A model generated the notes under the pieces. That model had not been told where the DNA came from and did not search any database. It saw only the letters and a list, made by a program, of their open reading frames with translations. This document shows positions 7,540 through 15,853 of a stretch of DNA of 46,774 bases, one piece after another. The position numbers and the translations under genes were made by a program. Source of the DNA: SG8-41 sp029864385 (lineage in GTDB: Bacteria > Pseudomonadota > Gammaproteobacteria > Burkholderiales > SG8-41); assembly GCA_029864385.1 (NCBI GenBank), contig JAOTTL010000005.1, positions 1 through 46,774 on the forward strand, in the 5' to 3' direction. Positions within the stretch are counted from its first letter, which is position 1, and each line of letters opens with the position of its first letter.

Positions 7540-8946
7540 TCAGTGCACCCCTTCCCAGGTCACCCGCGAAGGTTCGGGCTTGGTCCGGTCCATTCTCGTG
7601 TACCACGGCATGAACAGGAAGAAAGCGAAATAGATCAGCGTGCCGATCTGCGACATCAAGGTGCCCATCGTCGTGACCGGTTGGGTACCAAAATACCCAA
7701 GCACGAAAAACACCAACACGAAAACCGCAAGCGCCCCCTTGAAGAGCGGCCCGCGGTAGCGGATCGACTTCACCGGGCTGCAGTCGATCCAGGGCAGGAG
7801 CCCGAAGACGAGCACCGCAACGCCCATCAGGACCACGCCCCAGACCTTGGGCTCGAGGGTGAAGAAACCCACGAGCAGGACGGCAGCGATTGCCGCGACG
7901 GTAAACTTGACCGCGCGCGCCTCGACCGACCGGATGATGAGCGCCGAATAACCGATCACGCCGGCGGCGAGCACCCACATGAACGTTTCGGTCGTCGCCC
8001 GCAAGATCGAGTAATACGGCGTGAAATACCACACCGGCGCGATGTGCGTCGGCGTCTTCAGCGGATCAGCGGGTATGAAGTTGTTGTATTCCAGGAAATA
8101 GCCGCCGAACTCCGGCATGAAGAACATGATCACGCAGAACACGATCAAGAAAAAGACTGCCCCCATGATGTCCTTGACGGTGTAATACGGGTGAAACGGG
8201 ATGCCGTCCAACGGATGGCCGGTCTGGGGATCCTTTTGCTTCTTGATTTCGATCCCGTCGGGGTTGTTCGACCCGACCTCGTGCAACGCCATGATGTGCG
8301 CGGCCACCAGCCCGAGGAGCACGAGCGGAATCGCGATCACGTGGAACGAGAAGAAACGGTTGAGCGTCGCGTCCGAGACCACATAGTCGCCGCGTATCCA
8401 CAACGCCAGATCCGGCCCGATCAGCGGGATCGCATCGAACAGGTTCACGATCACTTGCGCGCCCCAGTACGACATCTGTCCCCAAGGCAGGAGGTAGCCG
8501 AAGAAAGCCTCGGCCATCAGGCACAAGTAGATCATCATGCCGAAGATCCAGATGAGCTCGCGCGGCTGCCGGTAGGATCCGTACAGCATGCCGCGAAACA
8601 TGTGCAGGTAGACCACAATGAAGAATGCCGACGCGCCGGTCGAATGCATGTACCGGATGAGCCAGCCGCCTGGCACCTCGCGCATGATGTATTCGACCGA
8701 CGCAAACGCCTGCGCGGCGTCCGGCTTGTAGTGCATGGTGAGGAAGATGCCGGTGGCGATCTGGATCACGAGCACCAGAATCGCCAATGAGCCGAAGTAA
8801 TACCAGAAGTTGAAATTTTTCGGCGCGTAGTACTCCGCGAGATGCTCGCGCCAGAGCTGGATCAGGGGAAAGCGCTGGTCGACCCACGTCAGCAGGCCGT
8901 TGAACGGCCCTGCCCCGGTGACCGGCGGCTTTTCGGTCGCTGCCAT
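7540..8946 (-). CDS. petB: Cytochrome b of the bc1 complex
   Basis: This 468-residue integral membrane protein contains the two bis-His heme sites typical of cytochrome b: histidines in 'YMHSTGASAFFIVVYLHMF' and in the helix 'HVIAIPLVLLGLVAAHIM'. The Qo-site motif appears as 'PADP' in a segment reading 'FIPADPLKTPTHIAPVWY' (usual form PEWY, here PVWY). Eight or more hydrophobic helices are visible, and the C-terminal part is longer than the minimal b6-type protein. It couples quinol oxidation to proton translocation. It lies three bases after petA and one base before petC. Confidence 0.95.
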   Translation of the reverse strand: MAATEKPPVTGAGPFNGLLTWVDQRFPLIQLWREHLAEYYAPKNFNFWYYFGSLAILVLVIQIATGIFLTMHYKPDAAQAFASVEYIMREVPGGWLIRYMHSTGASAFFIVVYLHMFRGMLYGSYRQPRELIWIFGMMIYLCLMAEAFFGYLLPWGQMSYWGAQVIVNLFDAIPLIGPDLALWIRGDYVVSDATLNRFFSFHVIAIPLVLLGLVAAHIMALHEVGSNNPDGIEIKKQKDPQTGHPLDGIPFHPYYTVKDIMGAVFFLIVFCVIMFFMPEFGGYFLEYNNFIPADPLKTPTHIAPVWYFTPYYSILRATTETFMWVLAAGVIGYSALIIRSVEARAVKFTVAAIAAVLLVGFFTLEPKVWGVVLMGVAVLVFGLLPWIDCSPVKSIRYRGPLFKGALAVFVLVFFVLGYFGTQPVTTMGTLMSQIGTLIYFAFFLFMPWYTRMDRTKPEPSRVTWEGVH

Positions 8947-8949
8947 CGC

Positions 8950-9549
8950 CTACGCCCCCTTCTGGTCTTCGCCAATGCGGATCGTGCTGTCCGACAGATA
9001 CGTATGCGGCGGCACCGGGAGATTGTCGGGAGCGGGCTTGTTCTTGTAGACACGGCCGGCCAGGTCAAAAAGCGAGCCATGGCACGGGCAATAGAACCCA
9101 CCCTTCCAGTTGGCGTCGAATGGCTCCGCCTCGGCTTTAAACTTGTCGACCGGAGAGCAGCCGAGGTGCGTGCAAATGCCAACGACGACCAGATATTCGG
9201 GCTTTATCGAACGATACTCGTTGCGCGCGTACGGCGGCGTGTAATCCGGGTTGCGCTGGCTCTCAGGATCGGCCACGTTGGTGTCGTTCTTCCTCACCGA
9301 CTCGAGCATTTCTTTGGTCCGCCGCACGATCCAGACCGGTTTGCCGCGCCATTCCAGGCGCATCAGCTCGCCGGGCGCGAGGTTGGTGATATCGGCCTCG
9401 ACCGGCGCGCCAGCGGCCTTTGCCCGCTCCGAGGGCAACATGCTCGCGACAAATGGCACTGCTGTGGCACCGGCAGCGACCCCTCCTGCGACACTGGTGG
9501 CGGCAATCAGAAAGCGCCGCTTGCCCGAGTCCAACTCTTTGTCTGCCAT
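8950..9549 (-). CDS. petA: Rieske iron-sulfur subunit of the bc1 complex
   Basis: The 199-residue protein carries the two Rieske cluster-binding loops, 'CTHLGC' (residues 126-131) and 'CPCHGS' (154-159), which ligate a 2Fe-2S cluster through two Cys and two His. The N-terminus 'SGKRRFLIAATSVAGG' is a twin-arginine-type signal anchor, fitting Rieske export by the Tat system, whose genes lie 2 kb away. The ATG at 9549 is chosen over a TTG at 9573 because it starts the typical leader and has a GGGAA sequence upstream. It is the first gene of petABC. Confidence 0.95.
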   Translation of the reverse strand: MADKELDSGKRRFLIAATSVAGGVAAGATAVPFVASMLPSERAKAAGAPVEADITNLAPGELMRLEWRGKPVWIVRRTKEMLESVRKNDTNVADPESQRNPDYTPPYARNEYRSIKPEYLVVVGICTHLGCSPVDKFKAEAEPFDANWKGGFYCPCHGSLFDLAGRVYKNKPAPDNLPVPPHTYLSDSTIRIGEDQKGA

Positions 9550-9581
9550 ACGAATATTCCCGGCTGTTGGCAAAGGGCGAC

Positions 9582-9610
9582 ATTGTACACAAACGCGACG
9601 CGAAACTTAA
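9582..9610 (-). promoter_or_regulatory. Candidate sigma-70 promoter for petABC
   Basis: On the minus strand a -35-like TTAAGT (9605-9610) and a -10 TACAAT (9582-9587) are separated by 17 bp. Transcription would start near 9575, giving a leader of about 26 nt before the petA ATG. The -35 is weak; the -10 and spacing are good. Confidence 0.45.
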
Positions 9611-9920
9611 GCAAAACTTGAAAAAATAACTTCTAGTCAATAGGTTGCAACACCCATCTCCAGGCGCCTTCTCGGTCCGGCATCAGCGGTCCCGGCTGCG
9701 GGCTCCCGGCTTTAACGCGCGCGCTTCGACGCGTTCGGTCCGATCGGCGCCGAGCTTTCGGAATTAATCCGTTTCAGGCAATAATCGCTGTCATCAGGGA
9801 CACTCCGATACTGGTTCAGGCAGGCGTCCAGCTCGTTGCGCTGAATATGCGGCTGGCCTTGTTGCTAAGAGATCGATTCGAACCGAACCAGTTCCAATAG
9901 ACGCAAAGCATTCCCGACCC
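9611..9920. other. Divergent intergenic region petA / degS-type protease
   Basis: There is no gene here. At 9687-9714 four degenerate 7-bp units (CGGTCCC, GGCTGCG, GGCTCCC, GGCTTTA) look like a weak member of the heptamer-phased repeats seen at other junctions. The region must also hold the promoter of the plus-strand protease gene, but no convincing -10/-35 pair or extracytoplasmic-sigma site was found. Confidence 0.35.
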
Positions 9921-11084
9921 ATGCGCAAGCTTTGGCTGGTATTTGCCCAGACCGCGACCGTTTGTCTCGCAGTGCTGTTCGTGGTCTCCACGCTGCGGCC
10001 TGACCTCCTTTCGTGGCGCGCGCGCAGTAACGTTGTTGCCATCAAGGAGCGGTCCGTCGGCGTGCCCGTCCGGGAGACGACCTCGTTCAGCGAGGCTGCG
10101 CGTAAGGCGATGCCGGCAGTGGTCAACATCTTTACGAGCCAGGATGTAAAGCGGCCGCGGCACCCGCTGCAGGATGATCCTGTCTTCCGCTACTTCTTCG
10201 GTAATCCTTCGGACCCGGACGTGCAGCGGCGCGAAGGATTGGGCTCCGGGGTGATCGTCAGCGAGACAGGCTACGTCCTCACCAATCACCATGTAATCGA
10301 GGCGGTGGACCAGATCGAAGTAGCGCTAGCCGATTCGCGCAAGGTGTCCGCGCAGGTGGTCGGTGCAGACCCGGAGACCGACCTCGCCGTGCTCAAGATC
10401 GAAGTGCGGGACCTGCCCTCCATTACGTTCGCGCGTTCGGATCGTCTTAGGGTGGGCGACGTCGTACTCGCGATTGGCAACCCGTTCGGCGTCGGCCAGA
10501 CCGTCACGCTCGGCATTGTGAGCGGACTCGGCCGCAGCCATCTCGGCATCGCGACTTTCGAGAACTTCATTCAGACCGATGCGGCGATCAACCCGGGAAA
10601 TTCCGGCGGGGCGCTCGTCGATACGCAAGGCAACCTCGTGGGAATCAACACCGCGATCCTGTCGCAGACCGGGGCCGCTGCCGGTATCAGCTATGCAATT
10701 CCCGTGAGCATTGCCCGCCAGGTCATGGAGCAGATCATCCAGAAGGGATCCGTCACACGGGGATGGGTTGGCGTGGGGGTGCAGGACATCACCAAAGAGC
10801 TCGCCGAATCGTTCAAGTTGCCCAGCGCGAGTGGCGTGCTGATCTCACAGGTGGAGCGCGGCGGACCCGCGGACCGAGCGGGCGTGAAGCTGGGCGACGT
10901 CCTGGTCGCGGTGAACGACACCCCGGTCGCCGATTCGATCGGCATGCTGAATCTGATTGCCGCGCTCGCGCCGGGCGCGAGCGCGCGGCTGAGGCTCCTG
11001 CGTGAGCAGGGCGCATCCGAGGTCACCGTCACGGTGGGGCAACGCCCGAAGCCGCAGCCGCAACCGCAACCGCAGAATCCCTGA
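9921..11084 (+). CDS. Membrane-anchored HtrA/DegS-type serine protease with one PDZ domain
   Basis: The 387-residue protein has an N-terminal membrane anchor (about 4-23), a trypsin-like protease domain and a single PDZ domain (about 275-365). The catalytic triad is visible: His124 in 'TNHHVI', Asp154 in 'ETDLAVLKI' and Ser228 in 'NPGNSGGAL'. One PDZ and an uncleaved anchor favour a DegS/AlgW-like periplasmic sensor-protease over a two-PDZ DegP chaperone-protease. The C-terminus is a Pro-Gln repeat encoded by tandem hexamers. It lies divergent to petABC and converges on tatC with 24 bp between the stops. Whether it cleaves an anti-sigma factor cannot be told here. Confidence 0.88.
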   Translation: MRKLWLVFAQTATVCLAVLFVVSTLRPDLLSWRARSNVVAIKERSVGVPVRETTSFSEAARKAMPAVVNIFTSQDVKRPRHPLQDDPVFRYFFGNPSDPDVQRREGLGSGVIVSETGYVLTNHHVIEAVDQIEVALADSRKVSAQVVGADPETDLAVLKIEVRDLPSITFARSDRLRVGDVVLAIGNPFGVGQTVTLGIVSGLGRSHLGIATFENFIQTDAAINPGNSGGALVDTQGNLVGINTAILSQTGAAAGISYAIPVSIARQVMEQIIQKGSVTRGWVGVGVQDITKELAESFKLPSASGVLISQVERGGPADRAGVKLGDVLVAVNDTPVADSIGMLNLIAALAPGASARLRLLREQGASEVTVTVGQRPKPQPQPQPQNP

Positions 11085-11108
11085 TCTGAACCTCTACGGC
11101 GCCAGGAG

Positions 11109-11915
11109 CTATTGGCTGCGGCCCTTGTCCTGGGCCTCGCTCTCGTCGAGCTCCCGATCCATTTCTTCTTCCCCGGGCGGACGGTAATCCCCCTCGTCTT
11201 GCGCCGGGCGCCGCCCAAATGCCCGCGCCGCGAGCAGCCCGACCTCAAACAGCAACCACATCGGAAACGCGAGCAGCAGCTGCGAGATCACGTCCGGCGG
11301 CGTGACGATCGCGGCCACGACGAACGCGCCCACGACAAAATAAGGCCGGATGTTGACGAGCTGCTCGATCGTCACGACGCCCATCCGCGTGAGCACGAGC
11401 ACGACGATCGGCACTTCAAAGCTCACGCCGAAAGCGAGAAACATGGTGAGCACGAAGTTGAGATAGTTCTCGATGTCCGGCGCAACGGAGATGCTCTTCG
11501 GCGCAATGTTGAAGACGAAGTCGAAGACGAGCCGGAACACGAAGAAGTAGCAGAACGCGATGCCGACGAGGAAGAGCACCGTGCTCGCCGCAACGAGAGG
11601 AAGCACGAGTCGTTTTTCGTGGGCGTAGAGGCCGGGCGCGACGAATGCCCAGGCCTGATACAGGACGTACGGCAGCGCCACCGAGAAGGCGACCATGGCA
11701 GCCACCTTGACCGGGATCAGGAACGGCGTCACGACGCCCGTCGCGATCATCTTGGCGCCGTTCGGCAGCGTGCTGAGTAGAGGCTGCGCAAGGATGTCGT
11801 AGAGTTCGGAGGCAAACGGAAACAGGCATACAAAGACGATTCCCACCGAGATCAGGGTGCGCAAGAGGCGATCGCGCAGCTCCATCAAATGGGAAATGAA
11901 AGTGTCTTCGCTCAT
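11109..11915 (-). CDS. tatC: Twin-arginine translocase subunit TatC
   Basis: TatC is the polytopic receptor for twin-arginine signal peptides. The 268-residue protein begins with the conserved 'FISHLMELRDRLLRTL' cytoplasmic segment and has six hydrophobic helices. The family-conserved 'PYVLYQAWAFVAPGLY' loop and the 'FEVPIVVLVLTRMGVV' segment are present. The cytoplasmic C-terminal tail is acidic and longer than in E. coli. It follows tatB by 21 bp on the same strand, so tatABC forms one unit downstream of the histidine genes. The nearby Rieske protein is a predicted substrate. Confidence 0.95.
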   Translation of the reverse strand: MSEDTFISHLMELRDRLLRTLISVGIVFVCLFPFASELYDILAQPLLSTLPNGAKMIATGVVTPFLIPVKVAAMVAFSVALPYVLYQAWAFVAPGLYAHEKRLVLPLVAASTVLFLVGIAFCYFFVFRLVFDFVFNIAPKSISVAPDIENYLNFVLTMFLAFGVSFEVPIVVLVLTRMGVVTIEQLVNIRPYFVVGAFVVAAIVTPPDVISQLLLAFPMWLLFEVGLLAARAFGRRPAQDEGDYRPPGEEEMDRELDESEAQDKGRSQ

Positions 11916-11936
11916 TTGCCTCGTCCGTGAATCGAA

Positions 11937-12368
11937 TCACGCCGGCTTGCGCGTCGACGCCTCAGCAGAAGGCTCGAGCGCAAGGTCGAGTTGCGGGGAA
12001 GCGGGAACCGCGGATGGCTCGCGCTCGGCGGGAGCCGGCTCGGACTCGGGAGCGGGCGCCGTTTCCGGGTCGGCCTGGGACTGCGTGCATTGGGCGACCC
12101 GATTCAGCTCGTTATCCGTCTCGCTCAGTCCTTGTTGCACGGACTGTTCGAACGAGCGCGCCGTGTCCTCCACGCCGGTGCGAAGCTTCCTCAACTCGTC
12201 GAACTCCATCTCTCGCGAGATATCGGCTTTGACGTCATTGACGTAGCGCTGCATCCGGCCGAAGAGGTGACCGGCGGTGCGCGCGACCTTGGGCAGCCGC
12301 TCCGGCCCAATCACGATCAGGGCGACGACCGCGATGAGGAGCAACTCGGTGAACCCGATATCGAACAT
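11937..12368 (-). CDS. tatB: Sec-independent translocase subunit TatB
   Basis: The 143-residue protein starts 'MFDIGFTELLLIAVVALIVIGPERLPKV'-like: a short membrane helix, the Gly-Pro hinge and an amphipathic helix, as in TatB. The N-terminal 'FDIGF.ELL' pattern and the Glu in the membrane segment distinguish it from TatA. The C-terminal 50 residues are Pro/Glu/Ala-rich and probably disordered. TatB partners TatC in signal-peptide recognition. It lies between tatA and tatC; the tatA-tatB gap contains a phased inverted repeat. Confidence 0.92.
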   Translation of the reverse strand: MFDIGFTELLLIAVVALIVIGPERLPKVARTAGHLFGRMQRYVNDVKADISREMEFDELRKLRTGVEDTARSFEQSVQQGLSETDNELNRVAQCTQSQADPETAPAPESEPAPAEREPSAVPASPQLDLALEPSAEASTRKPA

Positions 12369-12376
12369 GGAAGAAC

Positions 12377-12444
12377 CGTGAGCGCCGAGCAGCGTGCGGT
12401 TCTGGCCGCAGCCAGCAGCTACTGCTTACCGATTACCGCTCACG
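12377..12444. repeat. Heptamer-phased inverted repeat between tatA and tatB
   Basis: The left arm (12377-12397) reads CGTGAGC, GCCGAGC, AGCGTGC. The right arm (12418-12444), on its complement, reads CGTGAGCGG, TAATCGG, TAAGCAG, TAGC. Both have 7-bp phase and opposite orientation. The right arm contains the tatA stop codon (12440-12442), so the repeat starts exactly at the gene end. Confidence 0.55.
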
Positions 12445-12670
12445 CCTTTGGCGTCTCCTTCTTGGCCTCGCCCTCGATGGTCTGTCCGGTGCTGGGCGGA
12501 ATTTCCGGCTTCGCCTGCGCGGATTTTTCCTCCTCGGACTTCATGCCGTCCTTGAAGCCCTTCACTGCGCTGCCCATATCGGTGCCGAGATTGCGCAGCT
12601 TCTTGGTGCCAAAGACCAGTACGACCACCAGCAGTACGATCAGCCAGTGCCAGATGCTAAGCGAGCCCAT
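12440..12670 (-). CDS. tatA: Sec-independent translocase subunit TatA
   Basis: This 76-residue protein has the short N-terminal membrane helix ('IWHWLIVLLVVVLVFG'), the FGTKKLRNLG hinge and the amphipathic helix 'DMGSAVKGFKDGMK', followed by a charged tail. TatA oligomers form the translocation pore. The ATG at 12670 is the only sensible start. It lies 62 bp after hisE on the same strand; the histidine-tat adjacency is typical of betaproteobacteria. The gene for a HIT-family protein often found between them is absent. Confidence 0.94.
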   Translation of the reverse strand: MGSLSIWHWLIVLLVVVLVFGTKKLRNLGTDMGSAVKGFKDGMKSEEEKSAQAKPEIPPSTGQTIEGEAKKETPKA

Positions 12671-12732
12671 GTATCACTCCTCGCCGCCCTTCATCGCGGG
12701 CAGCATTTAATCGCCGCGGACGCGCGCTCCGC

Positions 12733-13053
12733 TCAATTGCGCGATGCCTTTTCATCAACGCCCGAGATCCCCTCCCGGCGCCGCAGCTCGGCGAGCACGT
12801 CCTCGGGCTTGAGGCCGTGCCACGCCAGCACGACCAGGCTGTGAAACCATAGATCCGCAGTTTCGCGCACGATGTTCAGTTTATCACCGCCCTTGGCGGC
12901 CAGCACCGTTTCGGCGGCCTCCTCGGCCAGCTTCTTGAGCATCGCGTCCTCGCCCTTGGCAAACAGGCTTGCCACGTATGAGGCCGCAGGCTCGGCCTCG
13001 CGGCGCGCCGCGATCACCTCGCCCAGACGGGTCAGCACATCGTCCTTGATCAT
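12733..13053 (-). CDS. hisE: Phosphoribosyl-ATP pyrophosphatase
   Basis: HisE hydrolyses phosphoribosyl-ATP to phosphoribosyl-AMP, the second step of histidine synthesis. The 106-residue protein has the MazG-like metal-binding helix pattern 'KLAEEAAETVLAAKGGD' and 'RETADLWFHSLVVL'. The ATG at 13053 overlaps the hisI stop as ATGA, implying translational coupling, and gives the normal family length; a longer in-frame start would only read the end of hisI in another frame. Confidence 0.94.
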   Translation of the reverse strand: MIKDDVLTRLGEVIAARREAEPAASYVASLFAKGEDAMLKKLAEEAAETVLAAKGGDKLNIVRETADLWFHSLVVLAWHGLKPEDVLAELRRREGISGVDEKASRN

Positions 13054-13439
13054 CGCCGGTAGATATCCTTCGGGTCCCTCAGAACCGGATCGACCACCAC
13101 CCATTCGCCGTCCTCGAGCTTCTGGTAGAAGCAGCTTTGCCTTCCAGTATGACAGGCGATGCCGCCCGCCTGCTCTACCGCCAGCACAATCACGTCCGCG
13201 TCGCAATCGAGCCTGATCTCCCGTACCTGCTGAACGTGACCCGATTCCTCCCCCTTGTGCCACAGTTTCGCGCGCGAGCGCGACCAGTAGTGCGCCTCTC
13301 CGGTTCGCGCCGTTTCCTGCAACGCTTCGCGGTTCATCCAGGCCACCATGAGCACTCTGCCGCTGCCCGCGTCCTGGGCTACTGCCGGCACCAATCCTTC
13401 AGGCGACCATTTGATCTTTTCGAGCCACGCTTCTTTCAC
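13050..13439 (-). CDS. hisI: Phosphoribosyl-AMP cyclohydrolase
   Basis: HisI opens the adenine ring of phosphoribosyl-AMP (third step). The 129-residue, monofunctional protein contains 'GRVLMVAWMNREAL', the metal-binding 'DCDADVIVL' region and the cysteine/histidine pattern 'GGIACHTGRQSCFY'. The start is a GTG at 13439; no in-frame ATG precedes the conserved core. The GTG directly abuts a GTTCAAG heptamer array, so no ordinary Shine-Dalgarno sequence remains in front of it. Its stop overlaps the hisE start. Confidence 0.93.
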   Translation of the reverse strand: MKEAWLEKIKWSPEGLVPAVAQDAGSGRVLMVAWMNREALQETARTGEAHYWSRSRAKLWHKGEESGHVQQVREIRLDCDADVIVLAVEQAGGIACHTGRQSCFYQKLEDGEWVVVDPVLRDPKDIYRR

Positions 13440-13440
13440 C

Positions 13441-13547
13441 GGTTCAACGTTCCAAGTTCAAGGTTCAAGGTTCAAGGTTCAAGGTTCAAGGTTCAAGGTT
13501 TAGACAGAATACACGGAACTTTGAACTTGGAACATTGAACATGGAAC
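13441..13547. repeat. Heptamer-phased inverted repeat (GTTCAAG word) between hisF and hisI
   Basis: The left arm (13441-13500) has eight 7-bp units, six of them exactly GGTTCAA. A spacer of about 19 bp follows. The right arm (13520-13547) has four units TTTGAAC, TTGGAAC, ATTGAAC, ATGGAAC, which are the complementary orientation. It is the clearest array in the window and fills the whole gap from the hisI start to near the hisF stop. Confidence 0.9.
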
Positions 13548-13552
13548 GGCGG

Positions 13553-14323
13553 CTACAGCCGGACTTCGATGCCATGGCGCGCCATGTGCTCCTTCGCCTC
13601 GCGCACCGTGTACTCGCCGTAGTGAAAAATGCTCGCGGCCAGCACTGCGTCAGCATGGCCTTTGAGCACCCCGTCGACCAGATGATCGAGATTGCCTACA
13701 CCACCGCTCGCGATGATGGGGATTGATAGCGCCTCGGAGAACGCGCGAGTTAGCTCGAGGTCGAAGCCGCTGCGGGTTCCATCGCGGTCCATGCTGGTCA
13801 GGAGAATTTCGCCGGCGCCGGCCCGCTCCATTCTCCGGCCCCAGTCGAGCGCATCCAGTCCCGTCGGCTTGCGCCCACCGTGGGTGTAGACCTCCCAACG
13901 CGGCGTGCCCGCACCTGGCACCTGTTTCGCGTCTATTGCCACGACGATGCATTGCGCCCCGTAGCGGCCAGTCGCCTCGGCGACCAACTCCGGATTCTCC
14001 ACCGCGGCCGTATTGATGCTGACCTTGTCGGCACCGGCATTGAGCAGGCGCCGCACGTCTTCCACGGCGCGAACGCCGCCGCCCACCGTCATTGGAATGA
14101 ACACTTGCGCAGCGACTGCCTCCACCACGCCAACGATGACGTCCCGGCCGTCGCTCGAAGCGGTAATGTCCAGAAAGGTCAGCTCGTCCGCGCCCTGCTC
14201 GTCGTAGCGGCGCGCGATCTCCACGGGGTCGCCGGCATCGCGCAGCCCGACGAAGTTGACGCCCTTCACCACTCGCCCGGCCGTGACGTCAAGACAGGGG
14301 ATGACGCGCTTGGCAAGACCCAT
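13553..14323 (-). CDS. hisF: Imidazole glycerol phosphate synthase cyclase subunit
   Basis: HisF takes ammonia from HisH and forms imidazole glycerol phosphate plus AICAR. The 256-residue (beta-alpha)8 barrel begins 'MGLAKRVIPCLDVTAGRVVKG' (shortened here to its core), with catalytic aspartates Asp12 and Asp131 ('VVAIDAK'), and phosphate-binding loops 'TVGGGVR' and 'IASGGVG'. The ATG at 14323 gives the exact family start; a much longer in-frame extension upstream is the antisense-like reading of hisA in another frame and is not real. It lies 50 bp after hisA across a phased repeat. Confidence 0.95.
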   Translation of the reverse strand: MGLAKRVIPCLDVTAGRVVKGVNFVGLRDAGDPVEIARRYDEQGADELTFLDITASSDGRDVIVGVVEAVAAQVFIPMTVGGGVRAVEDVRRLLNAGADKVSINTAAVENPELVAEATGRYGAQCIVVAIDAKQVPGAGTPRWEVYTHGGRKPTGLDALDWGRRMERAGAGEILLTSMDRDGTRSGFDLELTRAFSEALSIPIIASGGVGNLDHLVDGVLKGHADAVLAASIFHYGEYTVREAKEHMARHGIEVRL

Positions 14324-14324
14324 A

Positions 14325-14403
14325 CGGATGGCAGGCTGAAGGATGGAGGCAGGCGATTCGGAATCAGCCTTCGTTATCCGTCTGCCTTTTGCCTCCCGTC
14401 TTC
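14325..14403. repeat. Heptamer-phased inverted repeat overlapping the end of hisA
   Basis: The left arm (14325-14360) has units such as AGGCTGA, AGGATGG, AGGCAGG. The right arm (14362-14403), on its complement, reads AGACGGG, AGGCAAA, AGGCAGA, CGGATAA, CGAAGGC. AGG recurs every 7 bp in both arms. The right arm runs through the hisA stop codon and about nine preceding codons, so it is partly coding. Confidence 0.6.
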
Positions 14404-15150
14404 GGCGTTTGTGGCGCTGAGATGGTCGGCAAGCTTCTGGGCTTCCGCGTAGTTGAGCTTTCCCTCGTACACCGCGCGCCCGGTTATCGCGCCGGTGATG
14501 CCCTCGCGCTCGACCGCGCACAGCGCCTTGATGTCGTCCAGGCCGGTAATGCCCCCGCTTGCGATGACGGGAACCGTCAGCTGGCGCGCAAGCATGACGG
14601 TCGCCTCGACATTCACGCCCTTCATCATGCCGTCGCGCCCGATGTCGGTGTAGATGATCGCCTCGACGCCGTAGTCCTGAAATTTTTTCGCAAGGTCCGC
14701 TACCTCGTGGCCCGTCATCTTCGACCAGCCGTCGACCGCGACCTTGCCATCCTTCGCATCGAGCGCCACCATCACGTGCCCGGAAAACGCCGTGCAGGCA
14801 TCGTGCAGGAAACCGGGCGTTTTTACCGCTGCGGTGCCGACGATGACGTAGCTTATGCCCGAGTCGAGGAGCTTCTCGATGGTGTCGAGATCGCGTACCC
14901 CGCCGCCGAGCTGCACCGGGAGCTGGTCGCCCACTGCCGCTACGATGGCCTTGATCGCGTTCTCGTTCTTGGGCCGACCCGCCGCCGCGCCGTTGAGATC
15001 GACGACGTGCAGTCGCCGCGCCCCCTGCGCGAACCATTGCTTGGCCATGGCCCCCGGGTCATCCGAGAACACCGTAGCGGTAGACATCACGCCCTGTTCG
15101 AGGCGCACGCATTTTCCGTCTTTGAGGTCGATTGCGGGAATGATCAGCAT
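14374..15150 (-). CDS. hisA: ProFAR isomerase (HisA)
   Basis: HisA isomerises ProFAR to PRFAR. The 258-residue barrel starts 'MLIIPAIDLKDGKCVRLEQG' with catalytic Asp8, has 'QLGGGVRDLDTIEKLL', a second catalytic Asp in 'VALDAKDGK', and 'IASGGITGLDDIKAL'. The ATG at 15150 gives the family-typical start. The last residues, 'EDGRQKADG', lie inside a 7-bp-phased repeat arm and look like an acquired tail, not native HisA sequence. It is 22 bp after hisH. Confidence 0.95.
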   Translation of the reverse strand: MLIIPAIDLKDGKCVRLEQGVMSTATVFSDDPGAMAKQWFAQGARRLHVVDLNGAAAGRPKNENAIKAIVAAVGDQLPVQLGGGVRDLDTIEKLLDSGISYVIVGTAAVKTPGFLHDACTAFSGHVMVALDAKDGKVAVDGWSKMTGHEVADLAKKFQDYGVEAIIYTDIGRDGMMKGVNVEATVMLARQLTVPVIASGGITGLDDIKALCAVEREGITGAITGRAVYEGKLNYAEAQKLADHLSATNAEDGRQKADG

Positions 15151-15172
15151 GGTTGCGAAGTTAAGTTGCAGG

Positions 15173-15844
15173 TTAAGCGGGAACCGGTTGCGCCGCGTGG
15201 CGTAAAGTGGGCTGCCACGCCACGAAATTGGCCAGCAGCCGCAAGCCGGCGGCCTGGCTCTTCTCTGGATGAAACTGCACGGCAAAGACATTGTCTCGAG
15301 CGCACGCGCAAGCGAACGACACGCCGTAGACCGCCTCCGCGGCGACAATGCCGCGATTCGCTGGCTCCGGGAAATAGCTGTGCACGAAGTAGAAACGGGC
15401 GTTTTGCGGAATGCCCTCCCACAGCGCATGAGGCAACGTCTGGCGCACCTGGTTCCAGCCCATGTGCGGCACCTTCAGCCGTACGCCCCCGGCATCGGTC
15501 ACTTTCTCGGCGGAAAAGCGCCGCACTTTTCCCGGCAGCAGGCCAAGGCCGGCGACATCGCCCTCATCGCTGCGCTCGAACAGCATCTGCAGCCCGATGC
15601 AGATTCCAAGAAACGGCTTGGCACGCGCGGCCCCGACGACGGCCCCACGGAGCCCGCGCGCGTCGAGCTCGCGCATGCAGTCGGGCATCGCGCCCTGTCC
15701 CGGAAAGACCACCCGCGCGGCGCGCCTCACCGTTTCCGGATCGTTGGTGACGGCGACCGTCAGCCGGGGAGCGACGCGCTCGACGGCCTTCGCCACGGAG
15801 CGGAGATTCCCCATACCGTAATCAACCACAACGACGTCGGTCAT
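15173..15844 (-). CDS. hisH: Imidazole glycerol phosphate synthase glutaminase subunit
   Basis: HisH releases ammonia from glutamine for HisF. The 223-residue class I amidotransferase has nucleophile Cys82 in 'LGICIGLQML', and the His192/Glu194 pair in 'VQFHPEKSQ'; the N-terminus 'VVVVDYGMGNLRSV' is diagnostic. All triad residues are present. The last 10 residues are loosely conserved. Upstream, between hisB and hisH, sits a GTTCMAN inverted repeat whose nearest unit lies where a ribosome-binding site is expected. Confidence 0.95.
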   Translation of the reverse strand: MTDVVVVDYGMGNLRSVAKAVERVAPRLTVAVTNDPETVRRAARVVFPGQGAMPDCMRELDARGLRGAVVGAARAKPFLGICIGLQMLFERSDEGDVAGLGLLPGKVRRFSAEKVTDAGGVRLKVPHMGWNQVRQTLPHALWEGIPQNARFYFVHSYFPEPANRGIVAAEAVYGVSFACACARDNVFAVQFHPEKSQAAGLRLLANFVAWQPTLRHAAQPVPA

Positions 15845-15853
15845 GACTTCGTC

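Noticed and set aside
7537..8790. A 417-residue plus-strand open frame opposite petB
   Set aside because: It is the antisense of a highly conserved cytochrome b gene and resembles no protein.
13441..13547. CRISPR-like array
   Set aside because: Units are 7 bp without unique spacers and reverse orientation midway; no cas genes are present.
13553..15037. A single 494-residue minus-strand frame covering hisF and most of hisA
   Set aside because: Only the last 256 residues are HisF; the rest is the hisA region read in the wrong frame and has low-complexity Arg/Gly-rich composition.
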